This document shows positions 14,017 to 22,280 of a stretch of DNA of 23,333 nt, piece after piece. This DNA is from an archaeon (lineage in GTDB: Archaea; Asgardarchaeota; Hermodarchaeia; Hermodarchaeales; Hermodarchaeaceae): assembly GCA_016550485.1 (NCBI GenBank), contig JABXGV010000311.1:1-23333 (forward strand). The letters are read 5' to 3'. Each line of letters begins with the position of its first letter. Position 1 is the stretch's first letter. Below the pieces are notes generated by a model. The model was given only the letters and a program-made list of their open reading frames with translations. It made no database searches and was not told where the DNA came from. Position numbers and translations under genes: made by a program.

Positions 14017-15576
14017 CTAGCCCTTTGAAGATACAAGAGTGCCACCCACATAGGTTTGTTCCACCTTGATCTTTCCAAGTGCGTCAGGCGCTACTGAGAG
14101 TGGGTTTTCTGAAAGGACTACAAAATCAGCTAATTTTCCAGGAGCGAGGCTTCCTTTATCTCGCTCTTCGAAACTAGCATAGGCTGAATCTAGGGTATAG
14201 CATTGTAATGCTTCCTTGACAGTAATGCGTATAGCAGGATTAGGGTGTACAACCGCTGAGTAAAGACCATAAATTGGATCCATTGGCATACAATCTGACC
14301 CAAAGGCCACGCGAACACCTGTATCCAAGATCCTTCGAAGGTTGTTCAGCTGTTGTGCACGATCAACGCCCAATCGTTCATCATACATTCCTCCAGGAAG
14401 CCCCCACCGATGTGCGAAGTTTGGCTGCATCAATAGAAGCATGTCAAGTTCCTTTACGTGCTTGAGAAGAGATTCGGTTAAATACTCCGCGTGGATAATG
14501 TTGTGACGTAGTCGTTTTATCACCTCCTTCCCACTGACTCTTTCTTGGCAGCGTAACACCAAAGCAATCGCTGCGTCACCTATTGCGTGGGTGCTGACTT
14601 GCTGTCCTAGCTTGTTTGCTGTTTCTACAATAGAACTATACTCATCTTCTGTCATCTCGAAAAAACCACTGTTTGTTGAATCGTCTGGATAAGGTTGAGT
14701 AAGGGCAGCAGTACGCGCCCCAATTGCACCATCAACAAACACCTTAACACCACCAATCCTAAAGATATGGTCACCCACTCCTGAGAGTAATCCAAGTTTA
14801 ACCACGGGAGCTAACAGGTCCTTATCTAGGTTACAGTAGGTTCGTATTGGCAGTTCGCCTGCACGCCATAGCCTGAGGTAGCTAGCAAGACAGTGAAGCT
14901 GTGTTCTCGATAGGTTCTCGTGAACCGATGTAATACCTAGATTGACAGCACACTGAGAACCAGCTCGAATAGCAAGCAAGGATTCCTCCCCCAGCGAGCG
15001 GAGAGGGCGGGTATCAATAGGAACGTCCCGAAGCACACCCGTTAGCTCACCGGTCTGTAAATCCCTATCAACACCTGGATGGCTAAAATCAATATCCAAT
15101 TGATTCAATGCGAGCGTGTTAACACTATACAAGTGACCGCATACTCGTGAAAGCACCACAGGGTTATTTGGTGCAACAGGATCGAGATCTCTCCTAGTTA
15201 GATAACGACGAACAGGCCAGCTACTTTCATCCCAATTAAATCCTAACACTGCCTTACCTGGTGGAATGCGGGTAACATATGCCCTTACCTTGGATAGAGC
15301 ATCCTCAGCAGAAGTAGCGTCCCCTAAATCTAGATTCAGAAGGCGACGTCCTAAACCTTCAAGATGTGCATGACTATCGATGAACCCTGGCACTACTGTT
15401 CGTCCACGTAAATCTAGAACCTGCTGTGCCATCCTAGCCAGACCTGCGAGTTCCTCGTTATCACCAATCCCAAGGATTCGTCCACTGCTGACTGCCATCG
15501 CTTCAGCAACAGGCTGTTCTTGCTCCAAGGTCAAGATGTTCGCGTTTGAAACAACAAGGTCGATTCGTACCGTCAC
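14017..15576 (-). CDS. YtcJ-like metal-dependent amidohydrolase
   Basis: 519 residues from GTG 15576, with GGAGG ten bases before it. The N-terminal half-barrel strands and the metal motif PGFIDSHAHLEGLG (H69, H71) are followed by GFNWDESSWP, the KVFVDGAIGARTAAL segment typical of YtcJ/PF07969 enzymes, SVHENLS and ISTHAIGD-type HAIGD (His), IIHAEYL (His) and the late AFGSDCMPMDP (Asp). The C-terminal strand domain (GSLAPGKLADFVVLSENPL) packs with the N-terminus as in other cyclic-amide hydrolases. It hydrolyses an amide or related bond; the substrate is unknown. It is cytoplasmic and divergent from the peptide-binding genes, with only 100 bp between starts, so the two may share control and handle related compounds. 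Confidence 0.88.
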   Translation of the reverse strand: MTVRIDLVVSNANILTLEQEQPVAEAMAVSSGRILGIGDNEELAGLARMAQQVLDLRGRTVVPGFIDSHAHLEGLGRRLLNLDLGDATSAEDALSKVRAYVTRIPPGKAVLGFNWDESSWPVRRYLTRRDLDPVAPNNPVVLSRVCGHLYSVNTLALNQLDIDFSHPGVDRDLQTGELTGVLRDVPIDTRPLRSLGEESLLAIRAGSQCAVNLGITSVHENLSRTQLHCLASYLRLWRAGELPIRTYCNLDKDLLAPVVKLGLLSGVGDHIFRIGGVKVFVDGAIGARTAALTQPYPDDSTNSGFFEMTEDEYSSIVETANKLGQQVSTHAIGDAAIALVLRCQERVSGKEVIKRLRHNIIHAEYLTESLLKHVKELDMLLLMQPNFAHRWGLPGGMYDERLGVDRAQQLNNLRRILDTGVRVAFGSDCMPMDPIYGLYSAVVHPNPAIRITVKEALQCYTLDSAYASFEERDKGSLAPGKLADFVVLSENPLSVAPDALGKIKVEQTYVGGTLVSSKG

Positions 15577-15617
15577 AGCTAGAGTGCCTCCAAGACTTGG
15601 ATAGAAGTTTCACTAAC

Positions 15618-15627
15618 CTTATATTTG
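15618..15627 (+). promoter_or_regulatory. TATA box of the first solute-binding gene
   Basis: CTTATATTTG lies about 55 bp ahead of ATG 15677, giving a predicted start near 15645 and a leader of about 30 bases holding GGGAG (15664-15668). Confidence 0.45.
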
Positions 15628-15676
15628 CATATTCCATTAACCGTTATCTAGTTTCATCAGCACGGGAGATACTCTC

Positions 15677-17623
15677 ATGGATAATTCCTTTTCCAAAACG
15701 CACTCCTTCCATACCAATCGCTCAAGTAAATATAATCTAGCAGTTTGTCTGTTACTCTGTGGAGTCCTCATCTTTGGTCTCACCCTTGTCCCGGCAAGTA
15801 GTAGTACACCTCCCCGTCAGTTAGAGCTAGTATTCGATTATCATGGCCCCTATGTTGACGATCTTACTTTCAGCTTATATCATGGCAGTGATGCCCAATG
15901 GGCTGCGTTAATCGACGGCATCATTGATGTTGGTAATGAATTTATTACTCCAGAGACAAGGTCTGATATCGAAACGGATCAGATAGTAGCTGACGCCTTC
16001 TGGGGAATCGCCTGCTCCACACATGATGATGAATATTTCATGGAAGAACCTCCCTATGGTACGCCGCTCTTCGAGCTCACTGGTTGGCCACTTAACCACC
16101 TTCCTCTACGCAGGGCTATTGCTATGGCAATCGACAAAGTGTACTTAGCTGAAATGAGCTTTGGCGAGCACGGATTAGCAGTTGATAGTGTTGTGCCCCA
16201 AAGCTTCGGTGCATGGCACAACCCTGATCTCCCTGTTGACTATCGTTCCGGTGACCTCGCGGGTGCACGCGCACTACTTGATGAAGCCGGCTTCATTGAC
16301 CGCAACGATGACGGCTATCGTGATGCACCTGACTCGGATGACGAGGTAAACATCAACTTCTTCTACACTCCACTTGAACTAATGAGTAAAGAAGAATACT
16401 ATTCAATAATCGCGACAAACACGACCGCAATAGCAGAATATGTTGGTGAGACCCTAGGTAATCTCGGTTTCATGTTTAACCTCAACCCGGTGACTTCCCA
16501 GACACTATACTATCTTACTCACTTGGGAACAAGAGGTTATCACCTCGCGCTTGTCCCCTTCCATATCCCAGAGCATAATACCTTTTACTTAGACGACCTG
16601 TTCTATAGTTGGAACATACCTTACACCAACTTCTTTAACTTTGACAACGAAACGGTTGATGCTCTACTCGAAACACTAAATGTTACCTACGAGTACGATG
16701 ACTTCAAGGAACTGGTTTGGGACATACAAGATGCCATTGCCTTGAACCAGCCGCTCATCCCTCTAATCAGCACCTACCTCTACACAGCTCATCGAACAGA
16801 CAAGTTCGACCATTGGGTGGACACCCTAACTGCTGGGTCAGCTAATTACTGGTCCCTTCTCAGAGCACGCCTAAAGGCTGACCATGCCGAACGAAATCCC
16901 ATAACTGGTGTAGGCGGCACAATGAAGTTCGGTCTCAGTAACGCCCCAGACACCCTAAACCCTTTGTTGGTATCAGTGGATGATTCGTGGCTAGTGCTAG
17001 ACTCCATTTACTCTCGTCTTATTGATGAGAACCCCAACACAAAGGAGGCAATCCCGAACCTTGCCCGTAACTGGTTAATAGAACCTGAGGGTGACGGCCT
17101 CAAAGTGACCTTCGACCTGGTCAATAATGCTACTTGGCACGACGGGGTCTCATTCACGTCTTCGGATGTAAACTTTACCTTTCACTACATAAACAACTTA
17201 CCAGACCCTTGGCCTTTCATCTGGCCAAAACCATTTCTAAACTTCACATCAATTGATGTCGTCAACAATATCACAATAACCGTTCACACGCCCCTCAAAG
17301 AATACAACGCCCTCTTCGAACTAGCCAGCCAGCCGATTCTTCCACAGCACATCTGGGAGGGGATATTGTCACCTCTAATCTTTGAGAACCCAAGGCCTGT
17401 TGGCACTGGACCCTTTCGGTTCAAAGCACGTCCCGAAGCGGGTCTTATCTATCTCGAATACTATGAAGAGTATCACTATGGATTTCCTGGGGCTAGGCAA
17501 TCTCTCGTCTACGTCGATATTCCTCTTATGGTCTGGCTTGCATCAGGCAGCTTCATCATCATTATGGTCGCTCTTGCTGCCTTCTGGTATCTCCGTAGGC
17601 GCCCACATGGTTTTGAGCCCTAA
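15677..17623 (+). CDS. Family-5 (peptide) solute-binding protein, motif order permuted, copy 1
   Basis: 648 residues from ATG 15677 with GGGAG eight bases before. Residues 20-40 are a signal sequence. Residues 50-400 carry motifs that lie in the second half of ordinary OppA/DppA-type proteins: AALIDGIIDV (76-85), PLRRAIAMAIDK (143-154) and ARALLDEAGF (197-206) with a DRNDDGYRD loop (208-216). Residues 410-600 carry motifs of the ordinary first half: DTLNPLL (425-431), PNLARNWL (460-467), TWHDGVSFTSSDVNFTF (486-502) and VGTGPFRF (575-582). A membrane helix (622-637) and RRRPHGFEP end the protein, so it is anchored with the C-terminus inside. It should bind peptides or similar compounds outside the cell. 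There is no permease or ATPase gene in the window. Confidence 0.85.
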   Translation: MDNSFSKTHSFHTNRSSKYNLAVCLLLCGVLIFGLTLVPASSSTPPRQLELVFDYHGPYVDDLTFSLYHGSDAQWAALIDGIIDVGNEFITPETRSDIETDQIVADAFWGIACSTHDDEYFMEEPPYGTPLFELTGWPLNHLPLRRAIAMAIDKVYLAEMSFGEHGLAVDSVVPQSFGAWHNPDLPVDYRSGDLAGARALLDEAGFIDRNDDGYRDAPDSDDEVNINFFYTPLELMSKEEYYSIIATNTTAIAEYVGETLGNLGFMFNLNPVTSQTLYYLTHLGTRGYHLALVPFHIPEHNTFYLDDLFYSWNIPYTNFFNFDNETVDALLETLNVTYEYDDFKELVWDIQDAIALNQPLIPLISTYLYTAHRTDKFDHWVDTLTAGSANYWSLLRARLKADHAERNPITGVGGTMKFGLSNAPDTLNPLLVSVDDSWLVLDSIYSRLIDENPNTKEAIPNLARNWLIEPEGDGLKVTFDLVNNATWHDGVSFTSSDVNFTFHYINNLPDPWPFIWPKPFLNFTSIDVVNNITITVHTPLKEYNALFELASQPILPQHIWEGILSPLIFENPRPVGTGPFRFKARPEAGLIYLEYYEEYHYGFPGARQSLVYVDIPLMVWLASGSFIIIMVALAAFWYLRRRPHGFEP

Positions 17624-17690
17624 CACGTCAACACTTGCCACCTAGCTAGTAGCAGACGTAGGCTTAGGCTGGTTTGCAGATTTCGTCAAT

Positions 17691-17700
17691 CTTATAAGAT
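17691..17700 (+). promoter_or_regulatory. TATA box of the second solute-binding gene
   Basis: CTTATAAGAT, nearly palindromic, lies about 55 bp ahead of ATG 17753, the same distance as the box of copy 1. It suggests that copy 2 has its own promoter although it follows copy 1 by 129 bp. Confidence 0.45.
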
Positions 17701-17752
17701 TTCATTTGAAATCAAGGCATTCAGTTCACATGAAAATTGTGGAGACAATATC

Positions 17753-19714
17753 ATGGTAATGTTGACTTTTAGAACTCGACATGGTGGGCTCTATCTTGCT
17801 GTTTGTGTGGTACTCTTCAGTGCTCTTGTCTTCGGCTCTAACGTTGCTTCAGCGAGTGGTCAAGAAATTCCACGTCAACTCACCACAAGTTTCTCCTATC
17901 AAGGTCCCTACATCGATGAACTAGTTTTCAGCTTCTATCATGGAGCAGACGCTCAGTGGGCTGCCCTCGTCGATGGAATTATTGATGTCGGCAATGAGCT
18001 TGTTCTCCCAGAGGAACGGTCAGACATTGACTGCGATGAGGTTGTAGCCGATGCCTTCTGGGGAATCGCTTGTAGCACACACGATGACCCCTTCTTCGTC
18101 GATGAAGACTACTACCCAGAGACTCCTGTACCGCTACCAATATCTGGGTGGCCTCTAAACCACCTCCCCCTCCGCCGTGCGATCGCTATGGCTATTGACA
18201 AAGAGTATCTTGCTGACATAAGCTTCGAACATGGTGTCGCCCTAGATCATGTAGTTCCGCAGTGTTTCGGTGAATGGTCAAATCCAAACCTTCCTTATGA
18301 CTACCGTTCCGGTGACCTTGACGGGGCCAGAACCCTCCTTGATGAAGCCGGCTTTGTCGACCGCAACGATGACGGCTATCGTGATGCACCTGACTCGGAT
18401 GACGAGGTAAACATCAACCTGTTCTATGCACCTCTTGAATGGTATCCAAAGGCGGATAGTCACTCTGTGCTCTCAACCGACAACAATGTAATCGCTGAAT
18501 ATATTGGCGAAATACTGGGCGAGCTAGGTTTCCAATACACTATCAATCGGGTTTTGCCTGAAGTACTCTATTACGTCACTCACTACGGAACTCGAGGGTA
18601 TCATCTAGCGCTTATGCCCTTCTTCCTCAAGGGGCTTCATCTCCCAACAGGAACTCGTTTAACAACTATTCCACTCTATATGAGAGACTTGTTCTACTCT
18701 TGGGCCATTCCTTATACAAACATATTCAACTACGACAATGAGACATGCGATGCTGCCATCGAAGCACTAGATACAACTCCCAACTACAATGACTTCAAGG
18801 AACTGATTTGGACGATACAGGAAAACGTTGCTGAGAATCAACCAATAATTCCCCTCTGCACTACCTATGTTTATACAGCTCATCGGAATGACCGCTTCGA
18901 GGGTTGGGTAGCTAATCCCAGTATGGGATCATCTAACTACTGGTCTACCCTCAGGGCTCGTCTGATTTCCGGTCAACCAGATAAAAACCCCATAACAGGA
19001 GTCGGAGGCACGATGGACTTCGGCCTCTCCAACGTCCCAGACACTCTAAATCCTCTTATAACATCGGTGGAAGAATCCTGGCTGGTTCTAGATGCCATCT
19101 ATTCACGTCTCCTAGACAAACATCCCAATACTGATGAAGCCATACCGAATCTAGCCCGAAACTGGTTAGTAGAACAGGAAGGTGATGGTCTCAAGTTGAC
19201 CTTCGACCTAGTAAGCAACGCAACTTGGCACGATGGTGCATCATTTAGCGCCACCGACGTGAACTTCACTTATTACTATATCAGAGACCTGCCCGGTCCT
19301 TGGCCATTCAGGGACCCGCAGCCAATCCTAAACTTCACTTCAATCGACGTAATCAATAATGTCACAATTGTAATACACACCCCACTTAACGGATACCACA
19401 ATTTCATCGAGATGGCGAATATACCCATTCTCCCTGAACACATATGGGAAGATCTCTTTCAACCAGCTTATTTCACTAATCCTCGACCAGTCGGGACAGG
19501 TCCGTTTCGGTTCGTATCCAGACCTGAACCAGGTCTAGTCTATCTAGAATACTTCGAAGAGTACCATTACGGAATGCCCAATGCTCGTCAGGAAGCGGTC
19601 TATGTGGATGTACCTCTTGTAACTTGGCTTGCAGCGGGATCCTTTGTAATAATCATGACAGCGATAGCAGCCTTTTGGTATCTTCGTAGAAGGCCACATG
19701 GCTTCGAACCCTAG
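17753..19714 (+). CDS. Family-5 (peptide) solute-binding protein, motif order permuted, copy 2
   Basis: 653 residues from ATG 17753 with GGAG (17741-17744) eight bases before. It is a full-length paralogue of copy 1 with the same motif order: signal helix (13-30), AALVDGIIDV, PLRRAIAMAIDK, LLDEAGF with DRNDDGYRD, then DTLNPLI, PNLARNWL, TWHDGASFSATDVNFTY, VGTGPFRF, a membrane helix and the same FWYLRRRPHGFEP end. Differences cluster in the presumed pocket: an insert after LMPFFLKGLHLPTGTRL and FYAPLEWYPK in place of FYTPLELMSK, so the ligand may differ. Most codons differ at synonymous positions from copy 1, except for a 60-base identical block at 18359-18418. Lectin-like or sugar binding cannot be excluded, as family 5 also binds oligosaccharides. 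Confidence 0.85.
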   Translation: MVMLTFRTRHGGLYLAVCVVLFSALVFGSNVASASGQEIPRQLTTSFSYQGPYIDELVFSFYHGADAQWAALVDGIIDVGNELVLPEERSDIDCDEVVADAFWGIACSTHDDPFFVDEDYYPETPVPLPISGWPLNHLPLRRAIAMAIDKEYLADISFEHGVALDHVVPQCFGEWSNPNLPYDYRSGDLDGARTLLDEAGFVDRNDDGYRDAPDSDDEVNINLFYAPLEWYPKADSHSVLSTDNNVIAEYIGEILGELGFQYTINRVLPEVLYYVTHYGTRGYHLALMPFFLKGLHLPTGTRLTTIPLYMRDLFYSWAIPYTNIFNYDNETCDAAIEALDTTPNYNDFKELIWTIQENVAENQPIIPLCTTYVYTAHRNDRFEGWVANPSMGSSNYWSTLRARLISGQPDKNPITGVGGTMDFGLSNVPDTLNPLITSVEESWLVLDAIYSRLLDKHPNTDEAIPNLARNWLVEQEGDGLKLTFDLVSNATWHDGASFSATDVNFTYYYIRDLPGPWPFRDPQPILNFTSIDVINNVTIVIHTPLNGYHNFIEMANIPILPEHIWEDLFQPAYFTNPRPVGTGPFRFVSRPEPGLVYLEYFEEYHYGMPNARQEAVYVDVPLVTWLAAGSFVIIMTAIAAFWYLRRRPHGFEP

Positions 19715-19735
19715 ACTAGTGCAATCGTGATGAAT

Positions 19736-19767
19736 TGAGGGCGAAAGCCCTCAGTCTCCTTTTTTTT
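19736..19767 (+). terminator. Terminator with GAAA tetraloop after the solute-binding pair
   Basis: TGAGGGC (19736-19742) and GCCCTCA (19747-19753) form seven perfect pairs closed by GAAA, a GNRA tetraloop, followed six bases later by TTTTTTTT (19760-19767). It lies 22 bp after the stop of copy 2. Confidence 0.7.
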
Positions 19768-19888
19768 ATTACCGCTAAGCTTTCTTTAGATTATTCAATC
19801 AACCTCGTTCTCCTTCACTGTCTCCCAAAGTGATTTATTATGGCTGAACAGACTTTATTCACCTAGATGGCTGAGGAAAAGTATATTG

Positions 19889-20431
19889 ATGGAAGAATCC
19901 GAACCTTGGATTGTTGTAGTTCGGGGCGAAGTGGACGGCGTTGAGCAGCGCGTCGCAATCGACTTTGAAGACACCGACCTAATCTTTGGTTCTGAAGGAT
20001 ACGCAGTGAGTTCGAATTTCGTGAAGCGCCTCCTCACCCTTGTCCAAAAAAACGAACACTGGGTAATAAAGACCACAATTGATGATGTACGCTCACCCGA
20101 GACTACACCCATACCTTTGACAACTCCTCTCTTCGTATTACTAACCCGTAGTAAACCTCGTGGGCTTTCCGCTGGAGCTCTCTTCATCTCTCCAGAGGAA
20201 TCTGTTTCCTCAACCACCAGCCCAAGTCCTCTTCAGTCTAAACCATCCCTTTTAAAGAATGACGCGGCAGACCGGTATAACCTCGTGGGGCTTTCACCTG
20301 TGGGCTTCGCTGCAGCCTGTGCTGATGATGTACGCCTCTTTGCACGATTTCTAGCCCGTTTACTAAAGCACCCAGAAACCTTCTCAGACGTGTCTCTTAT
20401 CCTGCCAAGAAGCGCTGCAACGTTAGGCTAG
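19889..20431 (+). CDS. Hypothetical protein
   Basis: 180 residues from ATG 19889 (a TTG at 19886 directly precedes it). The N-terminal 75 residues look like a small alpha/beta unit (WIVVVRGEVDG, RVAIDFEDTDLIFGSEGYAV, FVKRLLTLVQ). A serine/proline/threonine-rich linker (about 105-125, PEESVSSTTSPSPLQSKPS) leads to a helical C-terminal part (GFAAACADDVRLFARFLARLL). I recognise no family. No signal peptide or membrane helix is visible. It is convergent with the methyltransferase gene; the two stops abut at 20431/20432. Confidence 0.6.
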   Translation: MEESEPWIVVVRGEVDGVEQRVAIDFEDTDLIFGSEGYAVSSNFVKRLLTLVQKNEHWVIKTTIDDVRSPETTPIPLTTPLFVLLTRSKPRGLSAGALFISPEESVSSTTSPSPLQSKPSLLKNDAADRYNLVGLSPVGFAAACADDVRLFARFLARLLKHPETFSDVSLILPRSAATLG

Positions 20432-21205
20432 TCACACTTCCAGTTTTTCTGCCCTGAATACTAGGAAAAATGGGACGCGGCGCTCTCTTTCAAAGAAGGA
20501 ATCTTCTACAACAGGTTTGGGCTCCTCAACCACAGTTACTCTAAACCCTGCTCTAGTGAGGGCTTTGAAGTAGGTGCTGATTGTTCTGTGAAAAAAGCTA
20601 AACTGCTGGGAAAATGGTGCCCCTGTACGATCTTTCCACTGAATCATGTACTCCTTCTCCTCGAAGTAATTATCCAAAATAAAGTATCGACCTTCTCGTC
20701 GACCGGAATCAGGGCTCTTCTCACCGAGCTCCCATCGTCCTGGACCAAAGACGTTGAAGGCAGGATGGACAACCGAAAACACAAGAATCCCCTTGAATTT
20801 TAGTACTCGGAAGAATTCCCGCAAAGCCTCTTCAAGGCAGGGTGTGTTCAGTAGAACAAGATTACAAAGAACTAGTTCAAACGAGGCATCCTCGAAAAGA
20901 GCAAGATTGCAAATATCCCCCACTAAGAATTCAATACTCTGATCTTTAGATTTCTGTTTACAGATGGCAATCATTTTTTCAGAAATATCTACTCCAACTA
21001 CATCGACCCCACGTTGAGCGTAATAACGTGAGAGATAACCTTCACCACAGCCTGCATCAAGGAGCCTTTTACCCTTTGGGTCACCAAGAAGTCTTTCAAC
21101 ACAAGGATTCAGGATCTTTTGGTGGTGCGGTGTCCCCTTATCATCTACCAGTGCCGTATAATTCTCGGCGTTGGCTTCCCACTGTTCGAAGATATGAGAG
21201 TTCAT
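20432..21205 (-). CDS. Class-I SAM-dependent methyltransferase
   Basis: 257 residues from ATG 21205; a TTG at 21223 would add six. The SAM site is clear: LLDAGCGEGYLSRYYAQRG (motif I, residues 48-66 or so), VVGVDISEKMI (acidic residue binding ribose), FLVGDICNLAL (motif with Asp next to adenine), LVLCNLVLLNTP (motif IV) and FFRVLKFKGILVFSVVHP (motif post-I/VI). The C-terminal part includes YMIQWKDRTGAPFSQQFSFFHRT, split as YMIQWKDRTG and APFSQQFSFFHRT, typical of UbiE/Methyltransf_11-like small-molecule enzymes. The substrate is unknown. It is divergent from the radical SAM gene, 84 bp apart. Confidence 0.85.
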   Translation of the reverse strand: MNSHIFEQWEANAENYTALVDDKGTPHHQKILNPCVERLLGDPKGKRLLDAGCGEGYLSRYYAQRGVDVVGVDISEKMIAICKQKSKDQSIEFLVGDICNLALFEDASFELVLCNLVLLNTPCLEEALREFFRVLKFKGILVFSVVHPAFNVFGPGRWELGEKSPDSGRREGRYFILDNYFEEKEYMIQWKDRTGAPFSQQFSFFHRTISTYFKALTRAGFRVTVVEEPKPVVEDSFFERERRVPFFLVFRAEKLEV

Positions 21206-21289
21206 GAATGCACTCAGGTTCAACCCCTCTTAGTCTTTGCCATCGACACTACGTAGGTTTTTGTGTACGACACACAGAATGGTTATTCA

Positions 21290-22102
21290 ATGGCAACAGA
21301 CGCTTTCCCAACTTTGGTTACGCCCAATACTCCTCCCTTTGACCAGCTTGAGCTAGCCAAGGAGGCTCAACGCCATGTCTGCCGGAACTCAGATGCTGCT
21401 CGGAAATACACAAGCTTCTATGTGGCCGGAGTTTATGGCGGTATCGCTACTGCCTATGCGCTAGGTTGCTCTCTACGATGTATTTTCTGCTGGTCTGTTT
21501 CCCGAGATCACCAAATAGGTGGTCGCGTAAGCTTCTATTCCCCAGATGAGGTACTTGAGGAACTCTTAGGCGCTGCTAGAAGAAAAGGGGTTAAGAGAGC
21601 CCGGATTTCTGGGGCTGAGCCGACTCTCTGCAAAGCACATCTATTGAAACTCCTTCCGCTGGTTGAGGAATCAGATTTTGAGAGTTTCATACTCGAGACC
21701 AATGGAACAATGTTTGGATTAGACATCAGTTATGCCCGAGAAGTCGCACAATACGAGAAGGTCCACATCCGTGTGGGGTTAAAAGCAGGCTCACCTGCAG
21801 GGTATCAGCGACGTACAGGCGCCCTCGGGGTTGACTACAAACTGCCTTTTCGCGCTGTAAAAAACCTGCTCGAAGTAGGTGCTAGTTTTCACGTGGCGGC
21901 GATGACTGATGTTCGGCTCATGTCAGCGGAAGAACGAAAATTGTTAATTCAGCAACTTGCAGAATTGAGTCCTAGGCTTGCAGCAAACTTGGAGGAGGAG
22001 GTATGCGATCGTTACCCGTCCACCCAACGCAGGTTGGAAGCGGCAGGCGTTGATATCATTGATTTCTTTGTCCGGAGAAAGCCCCTCGACCCCCTTCCCT
22101 AG
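21290..22102 (+). CDS. Radical SAM protein
   Basis: 270 residues from ATG 21290; a GTG at 21263 would add nine. LGCSLRCIFCW holds the CX3CX2C cluster motif (C60, C64, C67 from this ATG). RISGAEPTL matches the GGE-type SAM-amine motif, and FILETNGTMFG the following strand, as in pyruvate-formate-lyase-activating-like enzymes. No SPASM or second cluster follows: only one further Cys occurs late (EEEVCDRYPS), so it is a short, single-cluster enzyme. It is annotated in other archaea simply as radical SAM. It could be an activase or modify a small molecule or peptide; the neighbouring methyltransferase is divergent and gives no firm hint. Confidence 0.82.
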   Translation: MATDAFPTLVTPNTPPFDQLELAKEAQRHVCRNSDAARKYTSFYVAGVYGGIATAYALGCSLRCIFCWSVSRDHQIGGRVSFYSPDEVLEELLGAARRKGVKRARISGAEPTLCKAHLLKLLPLVEESDFESFILETNGTMFGLDISYAREVAQYEKVHIRVGLKAGSPAGYQRRTGALGVDYKLPFRAVKNLLEVGASFHVAAMTDVRLMSAEERKLLIQQLAELSPRLAANLEEEVCDRYPSTQRRLEAAGVDIIDFFVRRKPLDPLP

Positions 22103-22195
22103 CCATCTACAGAGAAGTAGGCTTTGGCTCTCTAATGGTTGAGCGCTGAGTATTCTTGACTCGGCTTGACTCTACCATGCTTCGAGAGAGTGTTT

Positions 22196-22280
22196 AGGCG
22201 AGTACGCCTGCAGTAAGGCTAACCCCAAATCCACTGTGCAGTTAGACCCTTAGCATCTAGCTTTGTTTAGCTAGGCGCTA
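22196..22280. repeat. Two inverted repeats between convergent genes
   Basis: AGGCG AGTA CGCCT (22196-22209) is a five-pair hairpin with a four-base loop. A longer one joins TAGC (22251-22254) and CTAGCT (22257-22262) to AGCTAG (22269-22274) and GCTA (22277-22280), ten pairs with a 2x2 internal loop, and includes the stop codon of the leftward membrane-protein gene. Neither is followed by a T-run on either strand. The remainder of 22103-22277 shows no gene. Confidence 0.4.
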
